The translations under genes and the position numbers were made by a program. A stretch of 41,725 nucleotides of DNA from NCBI GenBank assembly GCA_020628615.1, contig JAHDEV010000007.1, positions 1 through 41,725 of the forward strand, in the 5' to 3' direction. Origin of the DNA: Dokdonia sp. Its GTDB lineage: Bacteria > Bacteroidota > Bacteroidia > Flavobacteriales > Flavobacteriaceae. Positions 40,188-41,725 of the stretch are shown one piece after another (positions within the stretch are counted from its first letter, which is position 1; every line of letters starts with the position of its first letter). The notes under the pieces are model-generated. The model was not told where the DNA came from. It made no database searches and was given only the letters and a program-made list of their open reading frames with translations.

Positions 40188-41725
40188 ATGAAATACCTGT
40201 TGTTCTTTATTGTTGCTGTTTCCGCTTTCGCGAAAGCGTATACCCAAGAAATATCTGCTCAAACCAAAACCATAGATTTTAAGGAGGTTACCGCTTCCTT
40301 ATCACTTGATTTTGATACCAAATCTGTTCTAGGAAAAGTAACTACAACCTTTACCGCTTTACAAGATGTAAATCAAGTTGTGATGGATGGAAAGAAAATG
40401 CAACTCGTAGATAAAACACCCACATTTGCCATAAGCGCAACAGATACTACTATAATTTTTGACGGAAGTTTTAAAGCTGGTGCTACCTACAAAGCAGTTT
40501 TTGACTACTCGGTGCAGCCTTCTCAAGCCGCTTATTTTGTAAATAATAATGGGAGTGAGCAGTTCTGGACGCAAGGTCAAGGCAAGTACACCTCACACTG
40601 GTTGCCTAGTATAGATGATATGAATGACAAAATCATATTTGATCTCAAAGTGACGGGACACAATAGACATACAGTCATTGCAAATGGGGTAGCTGCAAAA
40701 ACGTTAAAAGATTATAACATTTTAATTTCAGAATTTGATATGCAAAAGCCCATAGCAAGCTATCTCGTGGCGCTTGTGGTGGGAAATTATGATGTAAAAA
40801 CAGCTACGGCCGCATCTGGTGTACCTTTAGAATATTACTATTATCCAGAAGACTCGTTGCAGGTAGAGGCTACTTATAGATACTCCAAAGAGGTTTTTGA
40901 CTTTTTAGAACGTAAGATAGGTGTGCCATTTCCTTTTAAGGTATATAAACAAGTACCCGTAAAAGATTTCTTGTATGCTGGTATGGAGAATGCGAGTTGC
41001 ACCATCTTTTCTGACGATTTTATGGTAGATGCGATAGGCTTTACAGATCGTAATTATGTAAACGTAAATGCACACGAGCTTGCACACCAGTGGTTTGGAG
41101 ATCTAGTTACAGAGACTAAGAGTGAGCACCACTGGCTACAAGAGGGATTTGCCACGTACTACGCACTTCTCGCCGAACGCGAGATCTTTGGTGATGACTA
41201 TTTTTATTTTAAACTCTTTGAAACTGCAGAGCAGTTACGAGCTTTAAGCGATCAAGGCAAGGGGCAAAAGCTTGTTGCTTCTGGAGGAAGTAGTCTTACC
41301 TATTATCAAAAAGGTGCTTGGGCAATACACATATTACGAGAGCGAGTAGGGGCAAACACCTTTGATCTCGCTGTGCAGAATTACCTCAAAAAGTATGCAT
41401 ATAAAAATGTAACTACCGAAGATTTTATGACAGAGGTGGAGGCGCTAGCTACCGTAGATCTCACAGACTTTAAGAAAAACTGGCTATACCAGTCTGCTTT
41501 TCAAGCAGAAGATGCCTTACAGTCGCTTAAAAAGAGCGAATTTATGCAACAGTACTTTAGATTACAGTCGGGTAGAGAAGCTCCGTTATCAAATAAGTTT
41601 ACACAACTTATGGATGCCATAGCCTCAGGTAACGACTACCTAGGGCAAGAAGCGGTGTATCAAGCGGCTCAAGAATCTATTAATGCGACACTGCCAGTTT
41701 TTAAACAAGCTATAAGTTCTGATAA
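40188..41725 (+). CDS. M1-family aminopeptidase, 3' truncated by window edge
   Basis: Open frame from the ATG at 40188: MKYLLFFIVAVSAFAKAYTQEISAQTK...; GMENASCTIF; NVNAHELAHQWFGDLVTETKSEHHWLQEGFATYYA. Not listed in the ORF track because its stop is outside the window. Confidence 0.93.
   Translation, partial: MKYLLFFIVAVSAFAKAYTQEISAQTKTIDFKEVTASLSLDFDTKSVLGKVTTTFTALQDVNQVVMDGKKMQLVDKTPTFAISATDTTIIFDGSFKAGATYKAVFDYSVQPSQAAYFVNNNGSEQFWTQGQGKYTSHWLPSIDDMNDKIIFDLKVTGHNRHTVIANGVAAKTLKDYNILISEFDMQKPIASYLVALVVGNYDVKTATAASGVPLEYYYYPEDSLQVEATYRYSKEVFDFLERKIGVPFPFKVYKQVPVKDFLYAGMENASCTIFSDDFMVDAIGFTDRNYVNVNAHELAHQWFGDLVTETKSEHHWLQEGFATYYALLAEREIFGDDYFYFKLFETAEQLRALSDQGKGQKLVASGGSSLTYYQKGAWAIHILRERVGANTFDLAVQNYLKKYAYKNVTTEDFMTEVEALATVDLTDFKKNWLYQSAFQAEDALQSLKKSEFMQQYFRLQSGREAPLSNKFTQLMDAIASGNDYLGQEAVYQAAQESINATLPVFKQAISSD
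40223..40238. repeat. Palindrome copy 15 (coding, AFAKA frame, signal peptide)
   Basis: Exact 16/16 in the M1 aminopeptidase gene (VAVSAFAKAYTQE). Confidence 0.97.

Overview
This 41.7 kb window looks like a chromosomal segment from a marine-type Flavobacteriaceae genome. Supporting signs are a GldF/GldG-type gliding ABC transporter, bshB1, Hut enzymes, NamZ/DUF1343, SusC/BtuB-type TonB receptor logic and TAnnTTTG-type promoter boxes. Most genes are ordinary housekeeping or envelope genes: dnaN, pheT, recG, hutI/hutG, a transaldolase/FSA-type enzyme, an ABC-F ATPase, two M1 peptidases, S41 and M28 peptidases, a LolC/E-type permease and one tRNA-His. At the left end is a cobalamin-uptake locus: a BtuF-like binding protein diverges from a cobalamin riboswitch, a BtuB-like receptor and a BtuG-like beta-propeller lipoprotein. 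The most striking signal is a perfect 16-bp palindrome, CGCTTTCGCGAAAGCG. I found 15 exact copies by eye, about one per 2.8 kb, scattered over both intergenic and coding DNA. It has no stop codon in any frame and reads the same on both strands, so it encodes AFAKA, RFRES or LSRKR depending on frame. In two secreted proteins it appears to form the signal-peptidase AxA site. All four intergenic copies sit 77-94 bp upstream of a start codon. Other points of interest are a transglutaminase-like ORF inside the hut operon, a GldF-GldG single-chain fusion, a TlpA-like lipoprotein with CxxC replaced by SxxS, and back-to-back divergent start codons. All calls come from reading the sequence; no database search was run.
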